Below are positions 8,516-18,287 of a stretch of DNA of 64,000 nucleotides, piece by piece. Below the pieces are notes generated by a model. That model saw only the letters and a list, made by a program, of their open reading frames with translations. It was not told the origin of the DNA and did no database searches. Source of the DNA: Alteromonas sp. 1_MG-2023 (GTDB lineage Bacteria; Pseudomonadota; Gammaproteobacteria; Enterobacterales; Alteromonadaceae); the NCBI RefSeq assembly GCF_030547075.1, contig NZ_JAUOQH010000011.1, positions 1 to 64,000 of the forward strand, given 5' to 3'. Positions within the stretch are counted from its first letter, which is position 1. Every line of letters starts with the position of its first letter. A program made the position numbers and the translations under genes.

Positions 8516-10258
8516 TCAATATGAAGCTAATAAAACACTCTGCTCTTCTTTTGTCTTAAGCGCAAAGTTTTCGCGTTTCAGCGTTAAATTAGGGTTATAT
8601 GCAGGGTCGTGCTTAATAACATGAGACCACTTTGTTTTTAGATATTCAAGTTCACGATTAAACCTTGCGGCTTTTTCAGGTGAAATATCTAGCCCTCGAC
8701 TGACCGACTCATGATGATATAGCTCAGCCTCGGCACAATACAAGTTTCTAACACCCAATTCTCTAACCCGTAAACAGAAATCGACATCGTTGAAGGCCAC
8801 CGCGAGGTTTTCTTCATCTAGGCCACCCACTGCACCAAAATGGCTACGCTTTACTAACAGACATGCCGCAGTAACCGCACTATAGTTTTGTGTGGCGGCA
8901 AGTCGTTTTAAATACCCAGGGTGATATCGAGGAAAATATTTATGTGCGTGCCCGGCACCGCCTCCATAACCAAGTACCACGCCAGCATGCTGTATACGGC
9001 CATCTGAATAAAGAAGTTTAGCACCTACGCATCCAATATCTTCACGCATAACGTGACCTACCATATACGTAAGCCACTCAGGGCTGATCACTTCAATATC
9101 GTTATTAATTAACCCTACTACCTCTCCTTTAGCATGATTTACGCCAAAGTTGTTTATTGCTGAGTAATTAAATGGTCCTGGGTAGTTTAAAACGCGAACT
9201 TCTGGCAACTCTGCCAGCGTTTCGAAATAACGAATGCTTTCAACTTCATCAGAACCATTATCAATGAGAAGAATTTCGTAATTTTTGTAGATGGTTTTTT
9301 CGCGGATGGAATCTATGCACGCCTTTACTAACTCTTTGCCGTTTTTAGTGGGAATAATTAAAGATACTAATGGCTCGTTAGGTGTTTTCCACAACACGCA
9401 GTTAATTTTTTGATGTTTTGCAAAGCTAGACACTGCACTACCCTGCGCATTTAAGTCATCAGAGATTGAAAGCAATTCACTTTGCTCACGTTTAACCGAG
9501 TTTTCTGAATGCACCAAAGTAAAAGGAATATGAGAGATGGTAACAGCTGATTGCTTTTGCCAAGCCGTGGTAACTAATTGGGCAATACTACTAGCGCTGT
9601 GAGTGGCAAGTACGTCCAATACCCTTGGCGAAACCAGCACGCCCGTATTGATATAAGCAGTAGAGAGTTGTAGGTCTGGATTCCAATCAGGTAGAAACTT
9701 AGGGCTTGTTAGTACCCCTTTCTGATTCTTTTCATCAGTATCGCAATACGCAATATCGGTTTTATTCCCAACAGCAATAAACTCATTCAATGCAAACTCT
9801 GAAAGGCTATCGCCGGATTTAATCAATAAAGTGGAATGATTCGCATCACATGCATCTAAGGCTTGAGCAATAGATAGTACACTTTCAACATTATCGTATT
9901 GAGAAGCTGTTATTTTACCAACTACAAATACATTTTTAATTTGGCCTGAATACCGTTGCACGTTTTGCAGTGTGGTAGCGAGAAAGTCAGTTCCTACTAC
10001 TACCACGTTAACTTTTTCTTTATCACTTTCAATATGGCTGGCGTATTTATCGCCTAGCAACTTCCCCTGAAGTTTTAAGTAATGCTTATACATTGCCATG
10101 CGCTTCTTTTTACTAGGAAAACCATAGAAGAGTCCGGAGCGCTGAAGAGAACGGCTGTACAACTCAGTTAACTGAGCATTTTGCTTTAGCTTCTGTTTGA
10201 ACGATAAAGGCAGTAATCCTACCGCACCTTTCACGGTAAGCATTGCAAACTTCTTCAT
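8516..10258 (-). CDS. Two-part family 2 glycosyltransferase
   Basis: Residues 290-540 are a clear GT-A/GT2 domain: SLIIPTKNGKELVKACIDSI, LLIDNGSD, the metal site LINNDIEVISPEWL, and the acceptor-side segment AFNDVDFCLRVRELG. Residues 70-270 look like a weaker partner GT-A fold containing KFLPDWNPDLQLSTAYI, a segment I associate with WcaA-like two-domain enzymes. There is no signal peptide or membrane helix, so it should work on the cytoplasmic face. It is upstream of ugd on the same strand and is separated from rfbB by a terminator. The donor and acceptor sugars are unknown. Confidence 0.88.
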   Translation of the reverse strand: MKKFAMLTVKGAVGLLPLSFKQKLKQNAQLTELYSRSLQRSGLFYGFPSKKKRMAMYKHYLKLQGKLLGDKYASHIESDKEKVNVVVVGTDFLATTLQNVQRYSGQIKNVFVVGKITASQYDNVESVLSIAQALDACDANHSTLLIKSGDSLSEFALNEFIAVGNKTDIAYCDTDEKNQKGVLTSPKFLPDWNPDLQLSTAYINTGVLVSPRVLDVLATHSASSIAQLVTTAWQKQSAVTISHIPFTLVHSENSVKREQSELLSISDDLNAQGSAVSSFAKHQKINCVLWKTPNEPLVSLIIPTKNGKELVKACIDSIREKTIYKNYEILLIDNGSDEVESIRYFETLAELPEVRVLNYPGPFNYSAINNFGVNHAKGEVVGLINNDIEVISPEWLTYMVGHVMREDIGCVGAKLLYSDGRIQHAGVVLGYGGGAGHAHKYFPRYHPGYLKRLAATQNYSAVTAACLLVKRSHFGAVGGLDEENLAVAFNDVDFCLRVRELGVRNLYCAEAELYHHESVSRGLDISPEKAARFNRELEYLKTKWSHVIKHDPAYNPNLTLKRENFALKTKEEQSVLLASY

Positions 10259-10287
10259 ACTACGTAGATCCCTCGGATAAAAAGAAA

Positions 10288-10310
10288 AAGGCCGCTAAAA
10301 TAGCGGCCTT
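10288..10310 (-). terminator. Rho-independent terminator after rfbB
   Basis: The stem AAGGCCGCTA with a three-base loop is followed, in the minus-strand direction, by a T-rich run. It lies between the rfb genes and the GT2-ugd pair, so those two are either a separate unit or expressed by read-through. Confidence 0.8.
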
Positions 10311-10339
10311 CAAGTTTAACATGATTTAAAAGCTAAAAA

Positions 10340-11419
10340 CTAACTGCTAGTACCTAGGCGCTCACCTTGGTAACTACCATCCAAAACAGCTTTCCACCAG
10401 CCTTCGTTACTCAAATACCATTCAACAGTTTTACGAATACCGCTTTCAAATGTTTCTTGGGGTGACCAGCCTAACTCACGTTCAATTTTAGACGCATCGA
10501 TAGCGTAACGCATATCGTGACCAGGGCGGTCTGCCACATAAGTAATTTGCTCTGCATACTTACTGTCTTTAGGCTGAACGTCATCCAGAATTTCGCAAAT
10601 AGTATTCACTACTTCAATATTTTGCTTTTCGTTATGGCCGCCAATGTTATAGGTTTCCCCAATTTTTCCTTCAAGGGCAACTAGCACTAATGCACGGGCA
10701 TGATCTTCCACATACAACCAATCGCGAATTTGATTACCTTTACCGTAAACAGGCAATGGCTTGCCAGCTAAGGCATTCAAAATAACTAAAGGAATTAGCT
10801 TTTCTGGAAAATGATACGGGCCATAATTGTTCGAACAGTTGGTTACCAATGTAGGTAGTTTGTAGGTACGAAGCCATGAACGCACCAACTGATCTGAAGA
10901 CGCTTTACTTGCAGAATAAGGCGAGCTTGGTGCATAAGGGGTAGTTTCAGTGAATAGAGGTAATTCTGTACCTTCTTCTACTTCATCTGGATGTGGAAGG
11001 TCGCCATATACTTCATCAGTTGAAATATGGTGGAATTTAAAGCCTTTCTTTTTCCCATCATCAAGCGTTGACCAAAAAGCACGAGCTTGCTCAAGCAAGG
11101 TATAAGTACCTACTACATTGGTTTGAATGAACTCGCCTGGGCCATCAATTGAACGGTCTACATGAGATTCAGCCGCCAAGTGCATAATGATGTCGGGTTG
11201 GTGGGCATTAAGAACGGCTTTTACGCCGTCGGCATCACAAATATCGACTTGTTCAAACGCATACCGCTCGTTATCTGATACAGATAAAAGCGATTCTAAG
11301 TTACCCGCATAGGTAAGCTTATCTAAGTTTACGACTTTATGGTCTGTATCATTAATAAGATGGCGAACAACTGCCGAGCCAATAAACCCTGCGCCACCTG
11401 TTACTAAAATCGTTTTCAT
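10340..11419 (-). CDS. rfbB: dTDP-glucose 4,6-dehydratase
   Basis: This is the second step of dTDP-L-rhamnose synthesis. The 359-residue protein is an extended short-chain dehydrogenase with the NAD motif [15 protein letters not shown], the [10 protein letters not shown] motif, the catalytic YSASKASSD tyrosine-lysine pair and [14 protein letters not shown] chose the ATG at 11419 because [11 protein letters not shown] is the family start; a TTG five codons upstream is possible. It is last in the rfbA-rfbC-rfbD-rfbB run, 18 bases after rfbD, and is followed by a terminator. Confidence 0.96.
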   Translation of the reverse strand: MKTILVTGGAGFIGSAVVRHLINDTDHKVVNLDKLTYAGNLESLLSVSDNERYAFEQVDICDADGVKAVLNAHQPDIIMHLAAESHVDRSIDGPGEFIQTNVVGTYTLLEQARAFWSTLDDGKKKGFKFHHISTDEVYGDLPHPDEVEEGTELPLFTETTPYAPSSPYSASKASSDQLVRSWLRTYKLPTLVTNCSNNYGPYHFPEKLIPLVILNALAGKPLPVYGKGNQIRDWLYVEDHARALVLVALEGKIGETYNIGGHNEKQNIEVVNTICEILDDVQPKDSKYAEQITYVADRPGHDMRYAIDASKIERELGWSPQETFESGIRKTVEWYLSNEGWWKAVLDGSYQGERLGTSS

Positions 11420-11437
11420 ACGTGTATTACTCAATAA

Positions 11438-12298
11438 TTATGCTTTCAACTCATCCATCATGGCAGACAATTGCGTACGCCAATGTGTAAGATTAAGTGA
11501 TGAAAAAGTATCTCGTGTGCTGGTTTTATCTAGCACGCTATAGTGCGGTCGTGAAGCTGGCGTGGGGTACTGAGAAGAAGGAATAGGCAATACTGGAATA
11601 GCCGAAGATAACAAACCTTTTTCAATGCCCAGTTCTTGAATGGCTAGCGCGAAATCGTACCAACTGGCTACGCCTTCATCCGTCCAGTGATATACACCTT
11701 GGGTTTTATTCTGCGCCGCACTTACGCACACTTCTGCCAACCCTTTGGCCCACGTAGGGGTGCCAATTTGATCGTCAATCACCGACAACTGCGGTTTATC
11801 TGCCATTAAACGAAGCATGGTTTTAACGAAGTTATTCCCATGAGATGAATACACCCACGCGGTACGAATTAAGCAACTTGAGTTAGGCAGTAAATCAAGC
11901 AAGGCTTTTTCGCCATCAGCTTTGGTTTTACCGTAAACCCCTTGAGGCTCGATAGTATCGTCAGTGAGATAAGGTGAACCTTTATGGCCGTTAAACACGT
12001 AATCGGTAGACACATGTACTAAAAATACACCTGATTGCTTACAGTACTTTGCTAGGTTTTCAACGGCAGTCGCGTTTATTGCGTGGCATAAATCAAAATC
12101 ATCTTCTGCTTTATCTACCGCAGTATAAGCTGCTGCGTTAATAATAACGCTTGGCGCTAGTTTGCTTAGCGTTTCAGATAGTACAGATTCGTTGGTAATG
12201 TCAGTATCTTCAGGGCCTAAACAAATAGTGTCTTCGCCTAGAATACGAACCAATTCAAACGACAATTGGCCAGCATTGCCAATAACTACAATACTCAT
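11438..12298 (-). CDS. rfbD: dTDP-4-dehydrorhamnose reductase
   Basis: It catalyses the last step to dTDP-L-rhamnose, NADPH-dependent reduction of dTDP-4-keto-L-rhamnose. The 286-residue protein has the Rossmann start VVIGNAGQLSFELV, the STDYVFNG motif, the catalytic YGKTKADGE and a C-terminal RPHYSVLDKT typical of RmlD. It lies between rfbC and rfbB, nine bases after rfbC. Confidence 0.95.
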   Translation of the reverse strand: MSIVVIGNAGQLSFELVRILGEDTICLGPEDTDITNESVLSETLSKLAPSVIINAAAYTAVDKAEDDFDLCHAINATAVENLAKYCKQSGVFLVHVSTDYVFNGHKGSPYLTDDTIEPQGVYGKTKADGEKALLDLLPNSSCLIRTAWVYSSHGNNFVKTMLRLMADKPQLSVIDDQIGTPTWAKGLAEVCVSAAQNKTQGVYHWTDEGVASWYDFALAIQELGIEKGLLSSAIPVLPIPSSQYPTPASRPHYSVLDKTSTRDTFSSLNLTHWRTQLSAMMDELKA

Positions 12299-12307
12299 GT
12301 TTAATCC

Positions 12308-12853
12308 TTAAAACGTAGGGGCATCAACGAACGCGACGCCATTTTCATCTTTTCCAGATAAAGACGGCTTTTCGCCATTAACTAATGGCCAATCGATGTT
12401 TAAAGTAGAGTCGTCAAATTTAACCGACACTTCTGATTCTGGGTGATAGTAGTCTGTGCATTTATACACGAACTCAGCAGATTCACTGGTTACATAAAAA
12501 CCGTGAGCAAAACCTGCGGGTACCCATAGTTGACGCTTATTTTCAGCCGACAGTAAAACCCCTACCCACTTTCCATAAGTAAGTGAGCTTTTACGCATAT
12601 CTACGGCAACATCATATACTTCGCCGCTGACTACGCGAACCAATTTACCTTGAGTTTGTTCTAACTGGTAATGCAGCCCACGAAGAATACCTTGGCTGGA
12701 TTTTGAATGGTTGTCTTGCACAAATTCAACATCTGCACATTCTTTTTTGAACCAGTCGGTGCGGAAGGTTTCTAGAAAGAAACCGCGCTCGTCGCCAAAT
12801 ACTTTTGGCTCAATAATTTTAACGTCTGGGATGTCTGTGGCTATAATTTGCAT
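12308..12853 (-). CDS. rfbC: dTDP-4-dehydrorhamnose 3,5-epimerase
   Basis: The 181-residue cupin converts dTDP-4-keto-6-deoxyglucose to the L-rhamno form. It shows DERGFFLETFR, the catalytic-histidine segment GILRGLHYQ, the VDMRKSS motif and GFAHGFYV, all typical of RmlC. The length is normal for the family. It lies between rfbA and rfbD in the rhamnose gene run. Confidence 0.95.
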   Translation of the reverse strand: MQIIATDIPDVKIIEPKVFGDERGFFLETFRTDWFKKECADVEFVQDNHSKSSQGILRGLHYQLEQTQGKLVRVVSGEVYDVAVDMRKSSLTYGKWVGVLLSAENKRQLWVPAGFAHGFYVTSESAEFVYKCTDYYHPESEVSVKFDDSTLNIDWPLVNGEKPSLSGKDENGVAFVDAPTF

Positions 12854-12896
12854 TGCTGTGCACTATTCCAATTTGTTGGCGGTATCAGAGGTGAAA

Positions 12897-13778
12897 CTAA
12901 GCTTTAACGCGATCGTTAATGACTTTCATTAAATAATCGCCATAACCACTCTTTTTAAGCGGCGCCGCTAATTGCTCTAATTGCGCAGCATCGATATAGC
13001 CCATGCGATAAGCGACTTCTTCCGGGCAACATACCTTTAAGCCTTGGCGTTTCTCAATAGCTGCAACAAAGTTCGCTGCATCTAACAATGAATCAAGCGT
13101 ACCTGTATCAAGCCAAGCAGAACCTCGGCCCATTAACTCAACCTTTAAGCTGCCATCTTGCAGGTAAAGATTATTAAGATCGGTAATTTCAAGTTCGCCA
13201 CGATGTGAGGGCTTCACTTCTTTAGCAAAATCTACCACACGATTATCGTAATAATATAAGCCAGTAACCGCATAGTTAGATTTAGCAACAGCAGGCTTTT
13301 CTTCAATTGAAAGCGCGTTCCAACTGTCGTCAAATTCCACTACACCATAACGCTCAGGGTCGTTTACGTGGTAACCAAATACGGTAGCACCATATTCTTG
13401 CCTGAAAGCATTCTGAAGAGATAGTTTTAAATCATGACCATAATAAATGTTATCGCCTAGCACTAATGTACAGCTTTCACCGGCTAGAAAGTCTTCACCA
13501 ATTAAGAATGCTTGAGCAAGACCATCCGGTGATGGTTGAACTGCGTATTGAACATTAATCCCTAATGCGCTGCCATCGCCAATAAGCTCAATAAAACGCT
13601 GCTGTTCTTGAGGGGTGGTAATGATAAGAATGTCTTTTATACCCGACATCATTAATGTAGTAAGCGGGTAAAAAATCATGGGTTTATCATAAACCGGCAT
13701 TAACTGCTTACTGACTACTTTAGTTAGTGGGTGTAAACGTGTGCCAGATCCGCCAGCTAGAATTATTCCTTTTCGCAT
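12897..13778 (-). CDS. rfbA: Glucose-1-phosphate thymidylyltransferase
   Basis: It is the first enzyme of dTDP-L-rhamnose synthesis, making dTDP-glucose from dTTP and glucose-1-phosphate. The 293-residue protein has the nucleotidyltransferase signature [14 protein letters not shown], followed by [22 protein letters not shown] and the EKP motif IEEKPA. I chose the ATG at 13778, with AAGGTGG upstream. The start overlaps the end of the preceding glycosyltransferase gene by 16 bases, so the two are probably translationally coupled. Confidence 0.96.
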   Translation of the reverse strand: MRKGIILAGGSGTRLHPLTKVVSKQLMPVYDKPMIFYPLTTLMMSGIKDILIITTPQEQQRFIELIGDGSALGINVQYAVQPSPDGLAQAFLIGEDFLAGESCTLVLGDNIYYGHDLKLSLQNAFRQEYGATVFGYHVNDPERYGVVEFDDSWNALSIEEKPAVAKSNYAVTGLYYYDNRVVDFAKEVKPSHRGELEITDLNNLYLQDGSLKVELMGRGSAWLDTGTLDSLLDAANFVAAIEKRQGLKVCCPEEVAYRMGYIDAAQLEQLAAPLKKSGYGDYLMKVINDRVKA

Positions 13779-15139
13779 TCTAACCACCTTGTTATTGGTC
13801 GACTGTCATTTTTGAAGTTGAATTTTTTCGTTAAGAAATCTACCGCATTGTCGGTAACATATTGAAGGCTGATGTCGTTCTTTGTTGCTCTAACAGCACG
13901 CATTTTTTCAACTGAATCTTGAATTGACACATTCGCCCACCGCGAATTACACGCAAGAGGATATGCACTGTCTTCTACCAACATTAACTTATAGTCTACA
14001 AACCAAGGGTAATCATTTGGAAAGAGATCTGTACTTCCAGAATATTTCGTGGTTATAACGGGTATTTTTCTTAAAATTGCTTCCGCTAAAGTACGCCCAA
14101 ACCCTTCGCTTCTGTGCAGCGATACATAACAATCGGCAGTGCGCCATAACAGCTCTAATTCACTCTGAGTCATTAATCGACTCACTATTTTAATTCTATG
14201 ATCTGAACTCGCCTTGCGTTTCACGGTTTCCCAATGAGCGCTATCTGTTTCATTTGCAACTTTTAAAATAAGTTCTACATCTTCTGATGTGGAAAATGCT
14301 TGCTGAAATGCTTGAACAATAGCAAGAGGGTTTTTCCTTTCAATAAACGATCCAGCATCGAAGATGAATAAGAAACGAAATGACGAACTGGCTCTTTTAT
14401 CTTTCACACCACTCTCATTTAATGGCATAACCACTGGGGCGGCATAATGAACATTACCATGTACTTTTCGAAGTGCTGTAGTTGTAAACTCTGATATTCC
14501 CCAAACCTCATCAAAAGGAGCAAGTGTAGAAGTCCATTCATCTGGAACGTTCTCTAACTCCCAAGGTGGGACAGCAACTGCGCTACCAAAGCTTCCATTA
14601 AAATCATCATAAATATTGAGGAGCTTCGGAATTTCAATCGGATTTAGGAATATAACTGACTTATCAAACCTTAATCGCCCTTCATTCGGGTGCGTGTAAG
14701 CTTGTGGGTCATCTGATGGATGGCCAATATGCAAAATCGAGTAATCAACCCCCATATCATCAAGCAGGCTTGCGTAGCAGCGAATGTCTTCCCCTAAGCC
14801 TAGTCGCCCTCTACTATACCCTACTAGGTTGACCCCACCGGGAATTAGCTTTTCTGGATCTTTAAGTATATTTGAATAGCTCAGTTCAAGCTCATCGACA
14901 TTGAATATACTGCGTCCATATTGTTCAAACCAACCTACGATTTTGGCTCGGTTTTTGTAAGTTGATACGTCGATATTTCCGTTTATTTTTTGATACAGTA
15001 AAACAATTAGATTTGTGACTATTATTGACTGGTCTTGCTTTATATTTTGGCTAGGTGCAAACAACTGCTCCCATATCTTAGGAGTTAAACTGCTGACTCT
15101 TTTCTTTGTCCATGGTATGAAATGATTAAATAAATCCAT
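13763..15139 (-). CDS. GT4/GT-B glycosyltransferase
   Basis: This is a retaining GT-B enzyme of the GT4 type. After a poorly conserved N-terminus of about 100 residues comes [20 protein letters not shown], the N-terminal Rossmann half. The C-terminal half holds [20 protein letters not shown] and the donor-site segment [18 protein letters not shown], with the EGFGRTLAE glutamates expected for sugar-nucleotide binding. I chose the ATG at 15139; a GTG eight codons earlier has no ribosome site. It runs into rfbA, suggesting that it uses dTDP-rhamnose, but this is inference. Confidence 0.85.
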   Translation of the reverse strand: MDLFNHFIPWTKKRVSSLTPKIWEQLFAPSQNIKQDQSIIVTNLIVLLYQKINGNIDVSTYKNRAKIVGWFEQYGRSIFNVDELELSYSNILKDPEKLIPGGVNLVGYSRGRLGLGEDIRCYASLLDDMGVDYSILHIGHPSDDPQAYTHPNEGRLRFDKSVIFLNPIEIPKLLNIYDDFNGSFGSAVAVPPWELENVPDEWTSTLAPFDEVWGISEFTTTALRKVHGNVHYAAPVVMPLNESGVKDKRASSSFRFLFIFDAGSFIERKNPLAIVQAFQQAFSTSEDVELILKVANETDSAHWETVKRKASSDHRIKIVSRLMTQSELELLWRTADCYVSLHRSEGFGRTLAEAILRKIPVITTKYSGSTDLFPNDYPWFVDYKLMLVEDSAYPLACNSRWANVSIQDSVEKMRAVRATKNDISLQYVTDNAVDFLTKKFNFKNDSRPITRWLECEKE

Positions 15140-15230
15140 TACTTTCTTAACTTTAATGTTCACTAGTGAGATAGCGTTTTTAGCTTCCTAATATTTCTGA
15201 GGATCACAGAGAAACACCTTTCAATGATAA

Positions 15231-15962
15231 TCATAGTTTGAACTCGCTCACCTTATTAAGTTCTATAACGGGGTAACTAATCTTATCTAAATCCTTCACC
15301 TGCAATACATCACAGAACCTTTCTACGTCGTCAAATTTCACATTTAATGAGAGTAAGTCATCTAGTGCATAATCCCACCATTTTATATTTAATAGTTTTT
15401 CAGATAGTTTGAGATTAAATCGATTTTTTAGAAAGGTGGCTGGAGAGCCTCCAAATATTGTGTAAGGTGGTACATCTTTGGTAACGACTGAATGTCCTGC
15501 TATCACTGCCCCATCCCCGATAGTAATTCCTGGCTTTAAAATACAGTCATTCCCAATCCAAACATCATTTCCAATTGTCACCGGCAACGGGCTTTGCGAG
15601 TAACGTTGAGTCAACTCACTATAGTCATCGTTAAGGTACTTTCTAACAATAGAAGGAGAGTAAAACACTGGGGATGTAGAAAGCCATTTAACTGGATGCT
15701 CGGGTCCTAAAATCTTTACTCCTCGTCCAATAGAACAAAATCGTCCAACCTTTAATGAGACAAAATTGCTGCGGGAATAAGAGTAGGCTCCCATTGTATA
15801 TAAGTGATTTCCAGAAAAACGAGAATGGGGCTCTAGCCTTGCTTCATCTTCAATAACAACTAGGCTTGGATTTTTGGCATCTCCATTAGTATTAATTGAG
15901 ATAGAAAATTCACTAAGGGTAGTCAAAATATCTTTTTTATTTAATTTCATACTTGCAACCAT
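15231..15962 (-). CDS. Hexapeptide-repeat O-acetyltransferase, CatB-like
   Basis: The protein is a left-handed beta-helix acyltransferase of the CatB/xenobiotic acetyltransferase type. It has SLKVGRFCSIGRGVKILG, a loop with GPEHPVKW carrying the likely catalytic histidine, and the hexapeptide run VTIGNDVWIGNDCILKPG followed by TIGDGAVIAGHSVVTKDV. Such enzymes transfer acetyl from acetyl-CoA to a sugar hydroxyl in the cytoplasm. The start is uncertain: the ATG at 15962 or one four codons on. About 160 AT-rich bases separate it from the sulfotransferase gene upstream. Confidence 0.87.
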   Translation of the reverse strand: MVASMKLNKKDILTTLSEFSISINTNGDAKNPSLVVIEDEARLEPHSRFSGNHLYTMGAYSYSRSNFVSLKVGRFCSIGRGVKILGPEHPVKWLSTSPVFYSPSIVRKYLNDDYSELTQRYSQSPLPVTIGNDVWIGNDCILKPGITIGDGAVIAGHSVVTKDVPPYTIFGGSPATFLKNRFNLKLSEKLLNIKWWDYALDDLLSLNVKFDDVERFCDVLQVKDLDKISYPVIELNKVSEFKL

Positions 15963-16123
15963 GCTCTATTATTTTCAACTTCCAAAATTTATCTTCACCT
16001 ACTATCAAATTAAACTATGACAAACCTAAAACACTGCACTTGAAAATTTACCTTTTTAATTTTTAGCTAAATCATATTTATAAAGCATGAAATCACTCTA
16101 AATTTGCTTTTTTGCACATTAAA

Positions 16124-17224
16124 TTAATTGAGCCCCAAAGTACGTTTACCGTTAGTAATATTTTTCTTTAACCATTGCTTTAGCTTTATTTTAATAGGAA
16201 TACTTCTTTTTAATATTTTAATGCGTTCAGGAGCTTTGAGCTGCCCATTAGACGACCACTCATTAACCATTTTATAGTATATCAAAATTTGGAAAGAATC
16301 GGCCGACTGCAAAAAATCATTGAGTAAGCTCTTAAAGTCGTTATCAGATAACTGCTGCTTTCTAAACTTTTTCTGTTCCAAGTGATTACATTTTTCTATG
16401 AATAAATCACTGTTGTAAACATCATATTTTTGACAAAAGTCTTTTAACGTATTTAAATATTCTTCTTTATAAAGTTCGAATACTTTCACTGGTATTAAAG
16501 AGTACGCCTCTTTTCCCGCAGAATAAGATTGTAAAAAACGATCTAGTGCTCCTTGAAGTTCTCCAAGTGGAAACTGATTAAACCACCGTTTGAACTCTAG
16601 AGCATCTATAGAATATGAAGTATTCACCCTAACGTGATGGGAATCAATCGGAAATTCTGAAACTGGTAACTTAAGAATATCGCTGAAATCACCTAGTAAA
16701 GTGCCATTGGTATAACAAGCATCATTGTATGGCCTAAGAATAAAACGCTCTTTTCCAATTTTCTTAATTTTTCTTTCAAGTGTTTTCAATTGGAAGGATT
16801 TAGGCTTTACCGGAACCCCTAATTTTTTCACTTCTCCATGTCGCTTTACCCCCTGATTGTAAGACGATTCTATGACTTCTACGGGGTAGCGTAGGTATGC
16901 TATAAACTTGGCAGAAGGAAAGGCATCCGCTAATATCTCCGGATGTAAGAAAAAGAATTCTGAAGAAAGTAGCAATGTCGAGCAGCCTGACTTATGAAAG
17001 TCTAACAAAAGCTTTTCTTTCTTCGTTTCAGAATACTCTAACTTTCCTTCATTTGAACGAGTAAAAATAGATAGCACATTTCCCGAACTGACACCATTTG
17101 GGTCAATTGGATGTTCTGGATAATAAATTCCAAATTTTCTAAGCATTTCAACATGACTTAATAGCCACTTCTGAATCGCCGAAGTCCCTGATTTTGGAGG
17201 ACCAATATGTATAAGTATTGTCAA
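16124..17224 (-). CDS. Sulfotransferase-like protein
   Basis: The N-terminus TILIHIGPPKSGTSAIQKWL contains the PPKSGTS phosphate loop of PAPS-dependent sulfotransferases. Later, FIAYLRYPVEVIESSYNQ (near residue 105) fits the 3'-phosphate site. The 366-residue length is long for the family, with a lysine-rich C-terminus. No ATG precedes the loop, so the TTG at 17224 is the likely start. A terminator lies just upstream (17243-17263), so the gene needs its own promoter or read-through. By context it sulfates a sugar of the glycan; the acceptor is unknown. Confidence 0.8.
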   Translation of the reverse strand: MTILIHIGPPKSGTSAIQKWLLSHVEMLRKFGIYYPEHPIDPNGVSSGNVLSIFTRSNEGKLEYSETKKEKLLLDFHKSGCSTLLLSSEFFFLHPEILADAFPSAKFIAYLRYPVEVIESSYNQGVKRHGEVKKLGVPVKPKSFQLKTLERKIKKIGKERFILRPYNDACYTNGTLLGDFSDILKLPVSEFPIDSHHVRVNTSYSIDALEFKRWFNQFPLGELQGALDRFLQSYSAGKEAYSLIPVKVFELYKEEYLNTLKDFCQKYDVYNSDLFIEKCNHLEQKKFRKQQLSDNDFKSLLNDFLQSADSFQILIYYKMVNEWSSNGQLKAPERIKILKRSIPIKIKLKQWLKKNITNGKRTLGLN

Positions 17225-17242
17225 TTTTCAAACTCAACAAAA

Positions 17243-17263
17243 AAGCTGCTCTTTGAGCAGCTT
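17243..17263 (-). terminator. Rho-independent terminator inside the glycan gene run
   Basis: The stem AAGCTGCTC with a three-base loop is followed on the minus strand by a run of six T. It lies after the pyruvyl-transferase-like gene and before the sulfotransferase gene, so it divides the cluster into two transcription units or acts as an attenuator. Confidence 0.75.
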
Positions 17264-17287
17264 AGGCATTCAATATACTCTACAAAT

Positions 17288-18286
17288 TTACTTATTAACT
17301 TCCGCTTCAATTTGTAATTTCAGGCTCAGAAGTGAACTTCTAGAAAAGCCTATTAACGTATCAATATTACTCCATAGCTGAGGTCTTTTGTTTTGGGGGT
17401 TCTCATACTTTATTTTTGTTTTATCACCACCAATTAGCCAAGAGTCTAATCGTAAATATTTATATAAGTTAACAAACTTATCGGTTTTTAATAGCGAAAT
17501 AGTTGGAACATGATGAGCTAGGCCCACGACACAGCCATGAAATTTCATACTATAAAGCAATGTGCACTCGGCTATGGCCTTTGTAACATCTTCATCATTA
17601 TCGAACGTTAAAACTGGTACTCCCAAATCCCAAGACTTACTTCCCTCTATATCCCATTCTTTTTCTGGACCAGTTGAAGCCAGAATTTCAACCACCTCGT
17701 ATCCGCACTCTGTATAGATGTCGACAATCTTGCGCATTTGTTGAATTCTATCGGTCCCATAGTTCTTCTGATGACGCGTGATTATACCAACTCTTTTACT
17801 ATCAGTTTTCTCTACACCTACCCTCTCCATAGAGAAAGCAATATCTGGAGTCACATAAAGTTTCTGAACTACTGAAGGAGCTTGTTTAGCGATCCAATTG
17901 TAGCTTTCTATATCTCTTACACCGATATACTTAACAGCATCGTCTTTTAAAAATGTGACAATTTCTTCAATCACTTTCTTTTCGTGGCCTAGCCACGTAG
18001 CAACTCCAATCCCATACAGGAATACTGGTTTTGAAAGAAGTTCTTTATACCAATAATTTATTTTGCCTTGCGGGCGAATTAAGTCGCCACCGCCTATCAA
18101 AAGGGCATCAATATTATCAACAAAGTTTTCTCTGTCAGATGGTTCTGAGTGCATACACTTAGGGATTCCAGTGACTTGCTCAAACGTAATTATTTCTGCA
18201 TCCGAAAACTCGTTATTCCACACTTGGTGAAAGAGTTCATCACCATAGTTTCCAAATCCAAAGTATCCCAATATCCCTAGTTTCAT
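17288..18286 (-). CDS. Polysaccharide pyruvyl transferase family protein
   Basis: The 332-residue protein starts with KLGILGYFGFGNYGDELFHQ, the GN.GDE motif of the CsaB/WcaK-type polysaccharide pyruvyl transferase family. It continues with IDALLIGGGDLIRPQG, FLYGIGVATWLG and the C-terminal SMKFHGCVVGLAH, where the family has a conserved H-G/A-x motif. Such enzymes add a ketal pyruvate from phosphoenolpyruvate to a sugar, though the fold is GT-B-like and some members may be glycosyltransferases. The ATG at 18286 follows the previous stop directly; an ATG four codons upstream overlaps it. Confidence 0.85.
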   Translation of the reverse strand: MKLGILGYFGFGNYGDELFHQVWNNEFSDAEIITFEQVTGIPKCMHSEPSDRENFVDNIDALLIGGGDLIRPQGKINYWYKELLSKPVFLYGIGVATWLGHEKKVIEEIVTFLKDDAVKYIGVRDIESYNWIAKQAPSVVQKLYVTPDIAFSMERVGVEKTDSKRVGIITRHQKNYGTDRIQQMRKIVDIYTECGYEVVEILASTGPEKEWDIEGSKSWDLGVPVLTFDNDEDVTKAIAECTLLYSMKFHGCVVGLAHHVPTISLLKTDKFVNLYKYLRLDSWLIGGDKTKIKYENPQNKRPQLWSNIDTLIGFSRSSLLSLKLQIEAEVNK

Positions 18287-18287
18287 A

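Noticed and set aside
13763-15163. GTG start at 15163 for the GT4 gene
   Set aside because: No ribosome site precedes it; the ATG at 15139 is at least partly supported by AAGAAAG, though this remains uncertain.
15963-16123. AT-rich stretch between the acetyltransferase and sulfotransferase genes as a small gene
   Set aside because: No start with a ribosome site and no frame of useful length was found; it is probably a leader or spacer.
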